This document shows, piece by piece, positions 33,506 to 43,713 of a stretch of DNA of 64,000 nucleotides. The DNA comes from Natrinema zhouii (GTDB lineage Archaea > Halobacteriota > Halobacteria > Halobacteriales > Natrialbaceae). The notes below the pieces were generated by a model. It worked only from the letters and a program-made list of their open reading frames with translations, was not told the DNA's origin and made no database searches. The position numbers were made by a program, and so were the translations under genes. The stretch covers positions 310,001 to 374,000 of the forward strand of contig NZ_CP084883.1 in assembly GCF_013456555.2 (NCBI RefSeq), given 5' to 3'. How positions within the stretch are numbered: the first letter of the stretch is position 1; every line of letters starts with the position of its first letter.

Positions 33506-34348
33506 ATGCTCACATATACGACCTACTCGGAGGCTGGCGGCGTCGGGAAGTCGACGATCGCAGCAGCGCTGCTCGAGGCGCATGCCGACCACGGGCTCAA
33601 CGTGCTCGCGATCGATATGGACCAGCAGAACGGATCACTCACCTACCTCCTCGATGTCGACGCGCCTCGCGACGATAGTCAGGCGGACAACATCGTCCGG
33701 CACATGATCGACCGTCCGAAAGGCCCTCTCGAGGATCTCATCCACGAAACGGAGTACGGCTTCGATCTCCTCCCGAGCCACAACATGCTCGAGAACCTCG
33801 AAGACCTCCTCAAGCGCGCACAGCAGATGGCAGACGATCTCGGAGAAGGAGACGATTTCGATCCGTACGACCGGCTTCGACAGGTGCTCTTGGATTCCAG
33901 TATCCCGACGGAATACGACGTGATCGTCGTCGATCCGCCAGCGACTGCGGGCCCCCACCTCTACAACGCTGTCTCGGCCACACGAAGTCTGGTAATCCCC
34001 GTCGAACCGACCGGTAAGGGTATGCAAAGCGTTCTCGGCCTGGAAGAGCTCGTCGACGGCCTAGAGGATCGACTCGAAGCCGAAATCGGCGTCCTCTCGG
34101 CAGTCCCGAACGGCGTCGGTCGAACGACTGACCAGGAGCGTTACCTGACGGAGATTCGAGAGCGCGGCTATCCCGCACCCGTCGCGATCCGTGAGCGCTC
34201 GTCGCTCTTCGAAGGCTGCTGGGACCAACAGTGTGCACCGCGATACTACGTCGAGGAGCATCGCGACCGCCAGCGCGATCACGAGATGGAGACGCTCGAG
34301 AAGATCGATCGACTGGCGGCGGAGATCGAGGAGGTGAGCGAGCAATGA
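33506..34348 (+). CDS. parA: ParA-family partition ATPase
   Basis: 280 residues. Deviant Walker A EAGGVGKST at residues 9-17, then AIDMDQQNGSLTYLLD and VIVVDPPATAGPHLY (Walker B region), as in MinD/ParA ATPases. Such proteins move plasmid copies using a centromere-binding partner. The C-terminus (residues about 235-280) is a charged helix. It overlaps the next gene by 4 nt (ATGA), marking a two-gene par operon, and lies behind an array of short repeats. Its presence argues that the window belongs to a segregated secondary replicon. Confidence 0.85.
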   Translation: MLTYTTYSEAGGVGKSTIAAALLEAHADHGLNVLAIDMDQQNGSLTYLLDVDAPRDDSQADNIVRHMIDRPKGPLEDLIHETEYGFDLLPSHNMLENLEDLLKRAQQMADDLGEGDDFDPYDRLRQVLLDSSIPTEYDVIVVDPPATAGPHLYNAVSATRSLVIPVEPTGKGMQSVLGLEELVDGLEDRLEAEIGVLSAVPNGVGRTTDQERYLTEIRERGYPAPVAIRERSSLFEGCWDQQCAPRYYVEEHRDRQRDHEMETLEKIDRLAAEIEEVSEQ

Positions 34349-34815
34349 AGAAGGGATCCGGGAGCGACCCGTTCGCGGACGTTCAAGACGAGACAACGGA
34401 CGCAGAAGCAAGCACCGAGGACGACTCTGATTCTGAACCGGACCGGTCCACGGTCGCGGACGCGGACGCTTCAACTCGAGCGGCGGCAACCAAAGACGGA
34501 GATCGAGACGACGGCAGTGAATCCGACTCGAGCGAGGCAGTCGTCAGGGAGCCTCCACAGAATGGTGCCGACGACGGTGGTGTTCCATGGGTCTACGTTC
34601 GGGATAACGTCAAACAGGACCGAGAGATGGTCCAGTTTTATCTCCGAGAGTACGTGGTCGAGGCAGAGGACGATTTCGTCGAGGAGGTCAGCGACGAACT
34701 CGGCACCGACGTTTCGAAGACCGACGTTCGGGAAGCTGCCTACGAGGCGGCAATGCACAACGTCGACGAAGTCGTTGAGCGACTCCAGGCCTGGGGCTTC
34801 GAATCAGTCGACTGA
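34345..34815 (+). CDS. Acidic ParB-like partner, possible centromere-binding protein
   Basis: 156 residues. The first 85 are low-complexity and very acidic (D/E/S/T-rich), probably disordered. Residues 90-156 form a compact helical domain (WVYVRDNVKQDREMVQFYLRE; VSDELGTDVSKTDVREAAYEAA) that could bind DNA or ParA. It does not resemble classic ParB. Overlap with parA makes a partition accessory role the best inference. Confidence 0.65.
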   Translation: MKKGSGSDPFADVQDETTDAEASTEDDSDSEPDRSTVADADASTRAAATKDGDRDDGSESDSSEAVVREPPQNGADDGGVPWVYVRDNVKQDREMVQFYLREYVVEAEDDFVEEVSDELGTDVSKTDVREAAYEAAMHNVDEVVERLQAWGFESVD

Positions 34816-35020
34816 TCGACGCACCTCGTTGCTGAGATTCGCGTCTTTGTATTCCATGTCGCCCTTTCGCCGAAATCTGCCGAAAGCATTCCAGTCCTAG
34901 GTCGTGGCTCTGTGGTACGTCGACGAGAACAAGTCGGATGATCGACATCTCTCTAAGAGACGTGAGCTGCAATCTCAGTGGTGAGCAGAGCGACGAAATG
35001 CGGGAGAGTACGGCGGACGC

Positions 35021-35665
35021 TCAAAATAGCTCGTCGAGCGTACGGTCGCCCGCTGCATCGTTCAGAGCGTGGGCATTTTCGGGGGCGGCGTCAGCGTAGA
35101 ACGTTTGGTCGCGGAGTTCACTCAGTGTTGTTTCTCCGTCCGCGACGTCCGTTGGGGTCTCCGGTTCGTCGTAGTCGAGCGCATCACGAACACCGTCTGG
35201 GAGCGCTGGCCGAGGGGCGTTCTCGTGTCGTGTTACGGTCTCAGTCTTGTGTGTCGCGTCGTGGACAGCGCGCATAATGGGAAGGCCACGAAGATAATTG
35301 TACTCCTGCAGGAGGCTTACACCGAAGTCTGTAACTCCCCAGAAGTCTGCGGGAACGTCACGCGAATCCGCATTCGGCTCGTGGTGGTACTGTGCAATGA
35401 TTTTGTGGTCCGCGAGATCGACAAGTTGGTCGCTGATCGCTGACCGACTCCGCGGGATGTAGTATGCGAGCTCGGTCGTTGAGGCGAGATGCGAGGGGTG
35501 TCCAAGGAGTACCTGGAGGATATTATGCCGGGTCTCTTGGGAGAGGTAGCGTTGCACCGTCCGCTGGGTCTCGTAGGGGGCCGCGTCGTCGACGTCGAAA
35601 ACGCGCGTGATTGAGGGGTTGTCCCCGTTCGCGTTCGGGTCGGCGGTGGTGCCTGGCTGACTCAT
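35021..35665 (-). CDS. Winged-helix (ArsR/MarR-like) transcriptional regulator
   Basis: 214 residues. The N-terminal part has a winged helix-turn-helix (ETRHNILQVLLGHPSHLAST; IPRSRSAISDQLVDLADHKII) followed by wing residues and DFWGVTDFG. The C-terminal 100 residues are acidic and unlike known domains. Encoded on the opposite strand and facing the par genes. It may regulate replicon functions; target unknown. Confidence 0.7.
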   Translation of the reverse strand: MSQPGTTADPNANGDNPSITRVFDVDDAAPYETQRTVQRYLSQETRHNILQVLLGHPSHLASTTELAYYIPRSRSAISDQLVDLADHKIIAQYHHEPNADSRDVPADFWGVTDFGVSLLQEYNYLRGLPIMRAVHDATHKTETVTRHENAPRPALPDGVRDALDYDEPETPTDVADGETTLSELRDQTFYADAAPENAHALNDAAGDRTLDELF

Positions 35666-35788
35666 CGTACTTGACTGTACAGGAGCGACCGCGGTAAATG
35701 TTCTGGTCGAACCATGACGGTCTCACAGATAATAACCAACGTGGTCGGAACACTCATTATCCAACGCAATCAACTCGGAAGCAAATAC

Positions 35789-36610
35789 ATGGCTAAATCG
35801 GACCACTATAAACGCGTTCACGCCGCGCTCAATCGAGCACTCAACGGGATTACATTTCCTAGTGAAGATTATACGAGACTCCGTACGTGGGTCAACGAAG
35901 AATTGCCACAACTCCAGGCGGCAGGCTACACCTCATACATGGTTTTCGGGAGTTACCGCGGTACCTACCACGAGTCACTCCGAATCGTCCAATACGAACT
36001 CGCCAAACCTGCGACCGTTACTGCTGTCGTCCTTGGTGATACACCCGAACTCGGTCTCACACTCGGGAACGGACGGACAGATCCCTTCGAATTCACGTTG
36101 AAATTTCACTTACTCACTGAATTTGCCGACCAGAACGTCGGAATCTACGAGAAGGATTCCGGTGGCGAAGCGGTTGAACTCGCACTACTCAATCAGGAAC
36201 CGTGCTTCTCAAAGACGACAGTCCTCCCACGCGACTACTACGGAATTGGCACGACACCTCTCGAGTCGGAAGCAGACGTCAAGGAGACCGCACGACATAT
36301 CGCATTCGCAGACGATTTAGATGCAGACGCGAAGAAAGCCGAGTTGCGTGGTCTGTTGCAGACCGCTCGGGACAATGGGGTTGCTGTCACAGAGCACCAA
36401 CTGACGGAGTTTCTCGATGACGAACTCGCAAAACGGGGCAGGGACGACCCGACGTACAGTTGGGTACATCTCGCCCTGTTCCGGCACTTCGAGGAAGTCA
36501 ACCGGTGTCAGACGTGGCATAGGGAAGACGATCTTAGAACGGTTGTCGGAACGATCAGCGCTGAGAGTTCCCCACGATGGGATGTCGATCTTAACCCGGA
36601 AAATCGATAA
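35789..36610 (+). CDS. Haloarchaeal protein of unknown function
   Basis: 273 residues from ATG 35789 (an upstream start at 35714 would add a hydrophobic, less conserved-looking stretch). The middle contains MVFGSYRGTYHESLRIVQYEL, reminiscent of small alpha/beta domains that begin with a hydrophobic strand and a glycine turn. No signal peptide, membrane span or known motif. Codon use is less GC-rich than the enzyme genes, in keeping with replicon-specific accessory DNA. Confidence 0.6.
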   Translation: MAKSDHYKRVHAALNRALNGITFPSEDYTRLRTWVNEELPQLQAAGYTSYMVFGSYRGTYHESLRIVQYELAKPATVTAVVLGDTPELGLTLGNGRTDPFEFTLKFHLLTEFADQNVGIYEKDSGGEAVELALLNQEPCFSKTTVLPRDYYGIGTTPLESEADVKETARHIAFADDLDADAKKAELRGLLQTARDNGVAVTEHQLTEFLDDELAKRGRDDPTYSWVHLALFRHFEEVNRCQTWHREDDLRTVVGTISAESSPRWDVDLNPENR

Positions 36611-36879
36611 AACAGGAGTATGGTGGGAAGGCCCTATCGGCATCTCATGAACAGGTCAAGTTGATCAGGTGGCACGCGAGAATCTGTACGAATCCACATC
36701 GCTCAGACGTTCCGTCGTTGTTCGTCTTCGTGGGTGCCAAGTGTGAGCAGTTCCGATAGGCTTCCAGCACTGTCCTGCTTCTCGCACAGCATCTCGCCAA
36801 CCACTGAACGAGACGATCATCGAGACAGAAACTGCCGTGAATCAGAACGCTTTCGATCAGGCATAGTTGAGGGTATGTC
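36611..36879. other. Intergenic region, nothing recognised
   Basis: About 270 bp before the MFS gene. No gene, repeat or clear promoter was identified. Confidence 0.4.
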
Positions 36880-38067
36880 GTGTGCGCTGATCATGTAGAA
36901 CGACCTGATAGCCGCCGTGGCTGGGTAGTCGCAGTTATCGGCGCTGTGGCGATGGTATTCACCTTTGGGACGCCGCTGTCGTACGGTATCTTCCGTGAGC
37001 CGTTCAGCAATGCATTCGGCATTTCGTCGGTCGCGCTTTCCGGCGTGTTCGCCATCATGCTCTTTACCTTCTTTATTGGCTCCGGACTCGTTGGCGTGTT
37101 CGGCGCCCGATTCAAGGCTCGAGCAGTCCTACTCGTCTGTTCGCTTGCAACAGGAATTATAGCCCCGCTCCTGTATTTCACGGGCTCGATCATTGGGTTA
37201 ACCGTCGTGTTCGCTGTCCTCGGGCTTGCACTGGGGACGGCTTTTGTTCTCGTTGCATCGGTCGTCCCGCGCTGGTTCGAGACCCGTCGCGGTGCTGCGA
37301 CAGGACTCATCTTCGTCGGCAACGGACTCGGCCTGTCCGTACTTCCACCGCTTTGGCAGCGTGCCTTCACGGAGGTAGGCGTACGCCGTGGCTTCCTCCT
37401 CATCATGTCAGTGACCGCAATCGCGTTTCTTCTTGCCGGCCTCGTCTGTCGACGACCGCCATGGGCAGCACAGTCAACCGCGACCGCAGACGAACTGCTC
37501 GAATGGCTCACTCGGTTAGGTGGAACGCGGACGTTTCAGCTACTATTCATCGGGATCGCACTCTCGTTCGCCTGGTACCAACTTCTCGCCGCCTACGCCG
37601 TCGATCTGTTCGCTTCTCGCGGACTAACAGCAGCTGGCGCATCGGCTGCGTTCGGCCTGATCGGCGGCGTCAGCATCATCTCACGGATCGGTAGCGGCTA
37701 TCTCGCCGACAGCATGGGATCACGGCGAGCGTACCTCGCATCACTTGTCTGTGTGACAGGTGGCATCGTCCTGCTATTCGTTCCAGTCCTTCCGGCACTC
37801 ATCGGCGCAATTTTCCTGATCGGACTCGGACTGGGCGGTTCCTCGACGTTGTATATTCCTCTCCTTATGGGAATCTATTCACCCGAGAAGGACACCGCCA
37901 TCGTCGGCGTGTTTAACATCGCGATCGGCATCGCTGCATTGGCGATGCCACCGCTTGGGACGGCGAGCGTCGCGTACACTGATGGCTTTACTATCGCTAT
38001 TCTACTGTCGTTCGTGGTATCCGTCGCCGCGATTTGGGCCATTACTGTCGGAACAGCCGAGGCATAG
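36880..38067 (+). CDS. MFS transporter (oxalate/formate or monocarboxylate type)
   Basis: 395 residues with about 12 membrane spans. The pattern YGIFREPFSNAFGISSVALSG near the N-terminus, RRGAATGLIFVGNGLG in the first half and SRIGSGYLADSMGSRRAYL after span 7 is typical of the OFA/monocarboxylate branch. Start is a GTG. It may export or import an organic acid; context is a replicon-maintenance region, so no pathway link can be drawn. Confidence 0.8.
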   Translation: MCADHVERPDSRRGWVVAVIGAVAMVFTFGTPLSYGIFREPFSNAFGISSVALSGVFAIMLFTFFIGSGLVGVFGARFKARAVLLVCSLATGIIAPLLYFTGSIIGLTVVFAVLGLALGTAFVLVASVVPRWFETRRGAATGLIFVGNGLGLSVLPPLWQRAFTEVGVRRGFLLIMSVTAIAFLLAGLVCRRPPWAAQSTATADELLEWLTRLGGTRTFQLLFIGIALSFAWYQLLAAYAVDLFASRGLTAAGASAAFGLIGGVSIISRIGSGYLADSMGSRRAYLASLVCVTGGIVLLFVPVLPALIGAIFLIGLGLGGSSTLYIPLLMGIYSPEKDTAIVGVFNIAIGIAALAMPPLGTASVAYTDGFTIAILLSFVVSVAAIWAITVGTAEA

Positions 38068-38204
38068 ACAGATTACGGGAAACACTGATTTATCTTCCAC
38101 TATCGTGACATCTTCAGCGACGCATCCAGATCGTCGGATTCTCTATCCGCGAGTGGGACTTCCTCGCTCCAACGACAGAGCCCGGTGAGGCCAGTAGCTA
38201 ACGG

Positions 38205-38624
38205 ATGTCGGTCCCGCATCCCGGTGGTAACCCGAACGCGAATCTCTACGCCCAATTGAAGCGGGACGCCCGTGACCGTGTGCCACAAATCACGGCGGTC
38301 GAGTACGTTCCCGACGATATCGAGGCCAAACAGCCAATCCGGTCGCGCGCTCGGTACTCTCGGTCGCTGTCCGTGGAGACGTTCGCGAGCGAACGACCAC
38401 CCGGCGTCTGTCTGGTCGACGTCTCGCCGATCTCGGACGGCTGCGAGGGCGAACTGGCGGTCCTCATGCGGGCGGTTATGGCCCGACTCGAGTGCGATCC
38501 CTTGGGACCTCTCCGAGCATCCGCGATTCCGATTCGCGATCGCACAGCGGTCAAGATTCGAGCGAAGTGGCGGTACTGGTTGCGGCCGGACACGATTGAC
38601 GGTTCACCATCGTCCTCCCCCTGA
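38205..38624 (+). CDS. Small protein of unknown function
   Basis: 139-residue frame with the GC-rich third positions expected of real coding DNA here. No motif, signal or membrane span is recognised. The opposite-strand frame (38246-38791) is longer but serine/threonine/arginine-rich and looks like a shadow. The gene could be a truncated fragment, since insertion debris begins about 170 bp downstream. Confidence 0.4.
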   Translation: MSVPHPGGNPNANLYAQLKRDARDRVPQITAVEYVPDDIEAKQPIRSRARYSRSLSVETFASERPPGVCLVDVSPISDGCEGELAVLMRAVMARLECDPLGPLRASAIPIRDRTAVKIRAKWRYWLRPDTIDGSPSSSP

Positions 38625-38794
38625 CCGACGAGGATCCTTGCTAGAATGTGGGACGATGTGATTCGGATGGGAAATGGGGCGTGCGGTTCGGGAAGAGTTG
38701 CTCGAATAGCGCTCACCGTATCGAGCTGGTGTAGAGTGGTCGTAGGAGCGAGGCGTGACGTTTTCACAGCGATCGGTGTCTGAAAACGCACGTT

Positions 38795-39178
38795 TCACTC
38801 CTGGTATCGGCCGAGTTGACTTGGATTTCGTGGAGCGAGAAACAACAGCACCACCGTTGCTAACGCTCAATATGCAGCTCCACCTTGCTGATATATCTAT
38901 TTTAAATACTATCTGTACCCTCGAGACATTCAATGGTGACCTGTCGCGATCAACTGAACCTCACTGGTTCACAGAGTTAATCTCCGGCCAGAGACTGGCC
39001 ACAGTCCGGATCGTATTGCAGTCGATAAAACTGGCGACCAACTCGATGATGAACGGTACTGGCTGCCTGTTTCCGCCGATCCAGAGCCGAACGAATCGTC
39101 CGTACACCCGGGAACTTTGAGGAACCACATCATCCTTGACGCCGTGTTTCTCGTCGATGGTAATCACTCGAAATAGTG
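38795..39178 (+). pseudogene. Degenerate IS6-like transposase, first type
   Basis: LDFVERETTAPPLLTLNMQ and LHLADISILNTICTLETF match FVERERTPCRLMGLGIR and LHLAGLSLSNTVRELERF of the element at 1985-2509. After this, frameshifts and deletions break the frame; VFLVDGNHS appears near 39150 in another frame. No terminal repeats are clear. Confidence 0.65.
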
Positions 39179-39616
39179 TTAAATGTGTTTTTAACGGGAG
39201 ATACCGACGGACCTATTCACTCCCAAATAAATCTAGTAATGCTCATGAAACAACTGCTAAGTAGTGGCTCGAATCAGTCGCGTTCGTCTGGAGCCAACGT
39301 ATCCGAACGCGACCGCCGATTACGCGTGCTATCTTTTCGGCGTCGCCTCCGTCTGCGCGCTCGTTTGCAACTACGGCGCGGTTTCGCGCATACGAGCGCC
39401 CTACTCACGCTAGGATGCGATTGCCGGCCCCGTCGCGTCCGAATAAGTTGGAATTGATTGACGATCGAGTCCGGATTCGACGGCGTCGACTCGAGACCGT
39501 CCGTCCGCCTGACTTGAGTCGCGACGCTACGACGCTCACCGATAGTGCCGGGTCGAGCGCAGCCGGAGTGGAAGAGATGCTTTTTAGCCTCAGAAATCGA
39601 ACCATCGGTCAACGCT
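39179..39616. other. Gene-free stretch before the second MFS gene
   Basis: About 440 bp. Frames here are arginine-rich shadows of no known family. A TTTTTAGCC run near 39580-39590, about 30 nt before the ATG at 39617, may be the promoter. Confidence 0.4.
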
Positions 39617-40906
39617 ATGGATTCGAACGACCGAGCGATCGTTCGGTTCGCGATGCTCTCTCATGCGATGGTGCACACGTACGAGCTTTCGATTCCAATT
39701 CTCATGCTCCTGTGGGTCGACGACTTCTCGATCTCCATCGGTTCGCTCGCGGTCGTCGTCTCGATCGGTTACGCGATGTTCGGGCTGGGCGCCCTCCCGG
39801 CGGGCATCCTCGCCGATATCTACGGCTCGCGTCTGCTCATCGTCTGCTGTCTCGTCGGCATGGGCGGCTCGTTTCTCCTCCTGAGCGCCGCGCCGACCCT
39901 GCCCGTCCTCCTCTTCGCCCTCGTCTGCTGGGGGATCACCGCGAGTATCTACCACCCGGCCGGCCTCTCGCTGATCAGCACCGGTGTCGTCGACCGCGGC
40001 ACCGCGTTCGCCTACCACGGGATGGCGGGCAACGCCGGAATCGCGCTTGGCCCGCTGGCGACCGCGCTGCTATTGCTCGTTGTCGACTGGCGGCTCGTCG
40101 CGGCGCTGCTGTCGATTCCCGCCCTGCTCGTCGCGGCGTACGCGCTGCGGGCCCGGTTTGACGAGACCGCGGGAACCGAGTCGCGACAGGATATCGCCGA
40201 CTTGAACGACGCGACGTCGGCGTCGTCGCTCTTGGAGCTGTGGACCGGATCGAAGGCGCTGTTCGCCACCGGGTTCAGTATCGTCTTCGTCATCGTGATG
40301 CTCAACGGCCTGTTCTACCGCGGGTCGCTGACGCTGCTGCCAGAAATCCTCACGACGATGCTCGAGCCGTTCGTCGGCGACTTCCAACTGTTCGATCCCG
40401 ACTCGCCGATGGCCGAGGAGTTCGAACCGTCGCGGTACTTCTACACGGGACTTTTGATGGTCGGAATCGGCGGACAGTACGTCGGCGGAACTCTCACGGA
40501 GCGAGTACCGACCGAGCGCGGGCTAGTGGTCGCGTTCGGATCGCTCGCGCTCACCGCGCTCGCATTCGTCCCCGCGGCGCGGCTCGGTCTCGCCTCGCTC
40601 GCGCTGGTCAGTGCGGTGCTCGGGTTCCTCCTGTTCATGATCCAGCCCCTCTATCAGGTGACGATCGCCCAGTACTCGCCGGCGAACGCCCGCGGACTCT
40701 CCTACGGGTTCACGTACGTCGGCACGTTCGGTATTGGTGCGTTCGGCGCCGCGATCACCGGGATCGTCTACGAGCGGTTCGGGACCTTCGCGATGTTCGC
40801 GACACTCGCGGGATTCGCGTCCCTCGCGGCGCTGCTCAGTTATTCCCTGCTTGCCAGCGGCTATCGTGGTGAGCCCTCGAGTGCGGCAGGCGCGGACGAC
40901 GACTGA
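39617..40906 (+). CDS. MFS transporter
   Basis: 429 residues from ATG 39617, about 12 membrane spans. The loop LPAGILADIYGSRLLIV is the MFS signature between spans 2 and 3. A central hydrophilic stretch (about 195-225) separates two six-span halves. Substrate unknown; being upstream of sugar-acid genes, a sugar acid or aromatic acid is possible. Confidence 0.85.
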   Translation: MDSNDRAIVRFAMLSHAMVHTYELSIPILMLLWVDDFSISIGSLAVVVSIGYAMFGLGALPAGILADIYGSRLLIVCCLVGMGGSFLLLSAAPTLPVLLFALVCWGITASIYHPAGLSLISTGVVDRGTAFAYHGMAGNAGIALGPLATALLLLVVDWRLVAALLSIPALLVAAYALRARFDETAGTESRQDIADLNDATSASSLLELWTGSKALFATGFSIVFVIVMLNGLFYRGSLTLLPEILTTMLEPFVGDFQLFDPDSPMAEEFEPSRYFYTGLLMVGIGGQYVGGTLTERVPTERGLVVAFGSLALTALAFVPAARLGLASLALVSAVLGFLLFMIQPLYQVTIAQYSPANARGLSYGFTYVGTFGIGAFGAAITGIVYERFGTFAMFATLAGFASLAALLSYSLLASGYRGEPSSAAGADDD

Positions 40907-41085
40907 CTCGGTGTCCCGGGCAGCGGGAGCGCCGACGATCGGTTCGACGCTCGAGCGCTGACTGAACTCACCGCGAGGATCAGCTACAACGGCATGCTGG
41001 CGTGCGTGCTCAACGCGTTCGAGGTCCGGCCGGCGGACGCACCGCTGTTCGAGTCCTGAGCGGCGCTCGAGACGGTCGGTTCGAG

Positions 41086-42270
41086 TCAGGCGTCGACGAC
41101 CGATGCCAGTTCCCGCTCGAGGTCGGCGAGATCGATCGTTCGACTCCGGATGTCGGCGCCGGAGAGCTCCTTGTATCCCGACCCTGTCAGAATGGCGACG
41201 ACGCGGTCGCTGGGCTCGATGACGTCCGTCTGCGACAGCTTCCGGAGTCCGGCGACGGCGACGGCGCTCGAGGGTTCGACGGAGACACCGGCCCGCGTCG
41301 CGATCCGATCCATCGCGTCCCGGATCGCCTCGTCGGGTACGGAGACGACTGCCCCTTCGGTATCGCGGACGGCCGTCAGCGCGCGCGTGCCGCTCGGCGG
41401 GTCGGCGTTGGCGATGGACACGGCGATCGTCTCGCCGGCGGTCACCGGCGTCACTTCGGGCTCGTCGTTCCGGTAGGCAGTCGCGATCGGATCGCAGGCG
41501 GCCGCCTGACAGAGGTAGAGCCGCGGGACCTCGTCGTCGTCGATCGCGCCCGCTCGCCGCAACTCGTTGATCGCCTTCCAGACCGCGCTCGCCTGCCCAC
41601 CGCTGCTGACCGGGAGGGCGATCGCGTCCGGCGCCGTCGGCGCCAGTTGCTCGAGGATCTCGTAGACGATCGTCTTCTGTCCGGCAACCCGGAGCGGCGT
41701 GTCAGAGTTGACGAAGTTCGCCTCGGTCTCGAGCGAGAGCGTATCTGCGTAGAGCCGGCCGTAGTCGCCCTTGACCCCGAAGATGTGAGGGTCGTGACGG
41801 GCGATCAACTCGAGCCGCGCCGGCGGGGTGTCCGCTGGCACGAACACCGCGCATTCAAGGCCGGCGCTCGCGGCGTATGCGCTCGTGCTCAGCGCCATGT
41901 TTCCGTGGGAGACGGTGCCTATCCACTTCCGACCGGTCTCGACGGTCGCGGCGGTCCCGACTGCGCTCCCGCGGTCCTTGAAGCTCCCCGTCGGGTTCTG
42001 CCCCTCGTGTTTCAGGAAGAGAGTACAGCCGGCGTATTCGTCGAGGCGCTCCGCTCGAGACAGCGGCGTGCCGCCGGGCGGCACGCCGACCGGCTCCGTG
42101 ACCGGCAGGACCTCGGTGTAGCGCCACATGTCGTCGACCGATCCCGTTTCGGCCCACTCGAACCCCGACGCGTCGATGTCGACCCAGAGCGGTTCGCCAC
42201 AGGGACAGCGTTTTCGCGCGCCGAGCGGGGCCGTCGCCCCACAGTCGTAGCAGGATACTGTGTGCTCCAT
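41086..42270 (-). CDS. Threonine synthase-like PLP enzyme with N-terminal zinc ribbon
   Basis: 394 residues from ATG 42270. CYDCGATAPLGARKRCPCG is a zinc-ribbon start seen in archaeal threonine synthases. The PLP lysine lies in KHEGQNPTGSFKDRG (about residue 110), and the phosphate-binding glycines in LPVSSGGQ. Threonine synthase converts O-phosphohomoserine to threonine; accessory copies in catabolic loci may act on other beta- or gamma-substituted amino acids. No other threonine pathway genes are nearby. Confidence 0.8.
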   Translation of the reverse strand: MEHTVSCYDCGATAPLGARKRCPCGEPLWVDIDASGFEWAETGSVDDMWRYTEVLPVTEPVGVPPGGTPLSRAERLDEYAGCTLFLKHEGQNPTGSFKDRGSAVGTAATVETGRKWIGTVSHGNMALSTSAYAASAGLECAVFVPADTPPARLELIARHDPHIFGVKGDYGRLYADTLSLETEANFVNSDTPLRVAGQKTIVYEILEQLAPTAPDAIALPVSSGGQASAVWKAINELRRAGAIDDDEVPRLYLCQAAACDPIATAYRNDEPEVTPVTAGETIAVSIANADPPSGTRALTAVRDTEGAVVSVPDEAIRDAMDRIATRAGVSVEPSSAVAVAGLRKLSQTDVIEPSDRVVAILTGSGYKELSGADIRSRTIDLADLERELASVVDA

Positions 42271-42433
42271 TCGGGCTAACGGTCTCGCTCGTCCGATAAA
42301 ACGCTTTGTCAACCGGATCTCGACTCCGAACGCTAGCCGATACGGTCGCCGACCGACTCGTTCCCGACTCTTCGAGACGCGTCTCAGATCGCGGTCCACC
42401 GCCGCGACACGGCCCGTCGCTTCGGTCTTGGTC

Positions 42434-43462
42434 TCATCGGAACGACTTGCACATTCCCTTGAGGTAGCCGACGGTGTACGACCGTCCGAGCGTGCTCCCG
42501 AACTCCCAGTCGGTCTCTCCCTCCATCAGCGGGACGTGGTCGGGCGTCATCACGCCCGTGAATCCGACTTCGTCGAGCGCCCGCATGACTTCGTACTCGT
42601 CGAAGTTCCCGTCCGCGTCGTCGACAAAGGTCTCGTGGAACCGGGGAACGGTCCCGACGACATCTCGGAAGTGGACGTAGACGATCTCGTCCCCGAAGCG
42701 TCGAATCACCTCGGGAATATCCTCGCCCATCTCCGACCAGCAGCCGAGACAGAGCTTCAATCCGTGGTTGTCGCTCGGCCGAATCTCGAGCGCCCGCTCG
42801 AAGCTTTCCGCATTTCGGAAGAGCAAGGGGATTCCAAACAGCTCCTCGACTGGCGGATCACTCGGATGGACACCGAGTTTCACGCCAGCTTCCTCCGCGA
42901 CGGGGATCACTTTCTCAAGGAACTCCTCGTATCGGTCCCACATCTCGGCCTCCGTGATGTCGCGCTGGATCTCGCTCCGGGAGACGGTCTCGATATCGTC
43001 GATGTCGAACGCGGACGCCTTCGCATCACCCCGAACGGGGTACTCTCGAATAGTTCTAACTGCGCCGTCGGGCGGGTGACCGCTGTAGCCGAGCACGCGG
43101 ATCCCCGCGGCACCCATGTTCCTGATCGTCTCCGTGATGACGTCGAGCTGGGCCTGCCGATCGCCATCGTTGAGAAGGATCTCGTATAGGGGGATCGGGA
43201 GCTTCTCGACGCCGTACAGTCGGAGGCCCGCGTCGTTCGCTCGGCGCCGAAGGCCGTCGAGTTCGTCCGCCGACCACGCCGTCCCGAGTGGGAGCGCTGA
43301 TTCGAATCCCTCGTGGCGATGCGGCGTTACGAGTACGTCCAACACCCCGAGCTGCGAGGCGAACCGGAGGAAGTCCTCCGTCACCGGTTTGTAGGTGCCG
43401 ATGGCGACACGCATCTCTTCGGAGCTCTCTATTCGGTCGTCGAGACCGTTCGCTACCGTCAT
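42434..43462 (-). CDS. uxuA: Mannonate dehydratase (UxuA family), copy 2
   Basis: 342 residues. Shares with copy 1 (2678-3751) the block RPSDNHGLKLCLGCWSEMGED, then VYVHFRDVVGT, DADGNFDEYE and TPDHVPLMEGE, the metal-binding and catalytic segments of UxuA. The first half diverges more (GTYKPVTEDFLRFASQLGV). A TATA-like TTTTAC on the minus strand near 43490 fits a leaderless start at 43462; MRVAIGTYKP at 43414 is an alternative start. It is the first gene of the sugar-acid block running leftward. Confidence 0.85.
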   Translation of the reverse strand: MTVANGLDDRIESSEEMRVAIGTYKPVTEDFLRFASQLGVLDVLVTPHRHEGFESALPLGTAWSADELDGLRRRANDAGLRLYGVEKLPIPLYEILLNDGDRQAQLDVITETIRNMGAAGIRVLGYSGHPPDGAVRTIREYPVRGDAKASAFDIDDIETVSRSEIQRDITEAEMWDRYEEFLEKVIPVAEEAGVKLGVHPSDPPVEELFGIPLLFRNAESFERALEIRPSDNHGLKLCLGCWSEMGEDIPEVIRRFGDEIVYVHFRDVVGTVPRFHETFVDDADGNFDEYEVMRALDEVGFTGVMTPDHVPLMEGETDWEFGSTLGRSYTVGYLKGMCKSFR

Positions 43463-43713
43463 TACTCTCTCAAACCGATACCAGCCGGTAAAATCTTTCG
43501 CCAGTGGCCGAAGCCGGGATCGAATCGGTTCCCTCGGCGACGCGCCGCGTCACACGAGTACGGTTCGTGGACGGCGATCCGACCCTCGAGCGCGGCGACC
43601 CGACCGTCTGAATACGCCGACGCCGTCCGCTCGAACGGCGGTTTCATTCGCTTTGTACCAGCCGAGGGGTTCTCAAGCAGTGAGCGGATCCGGCACGAGT
43701 GGCCGGTCGGCGG

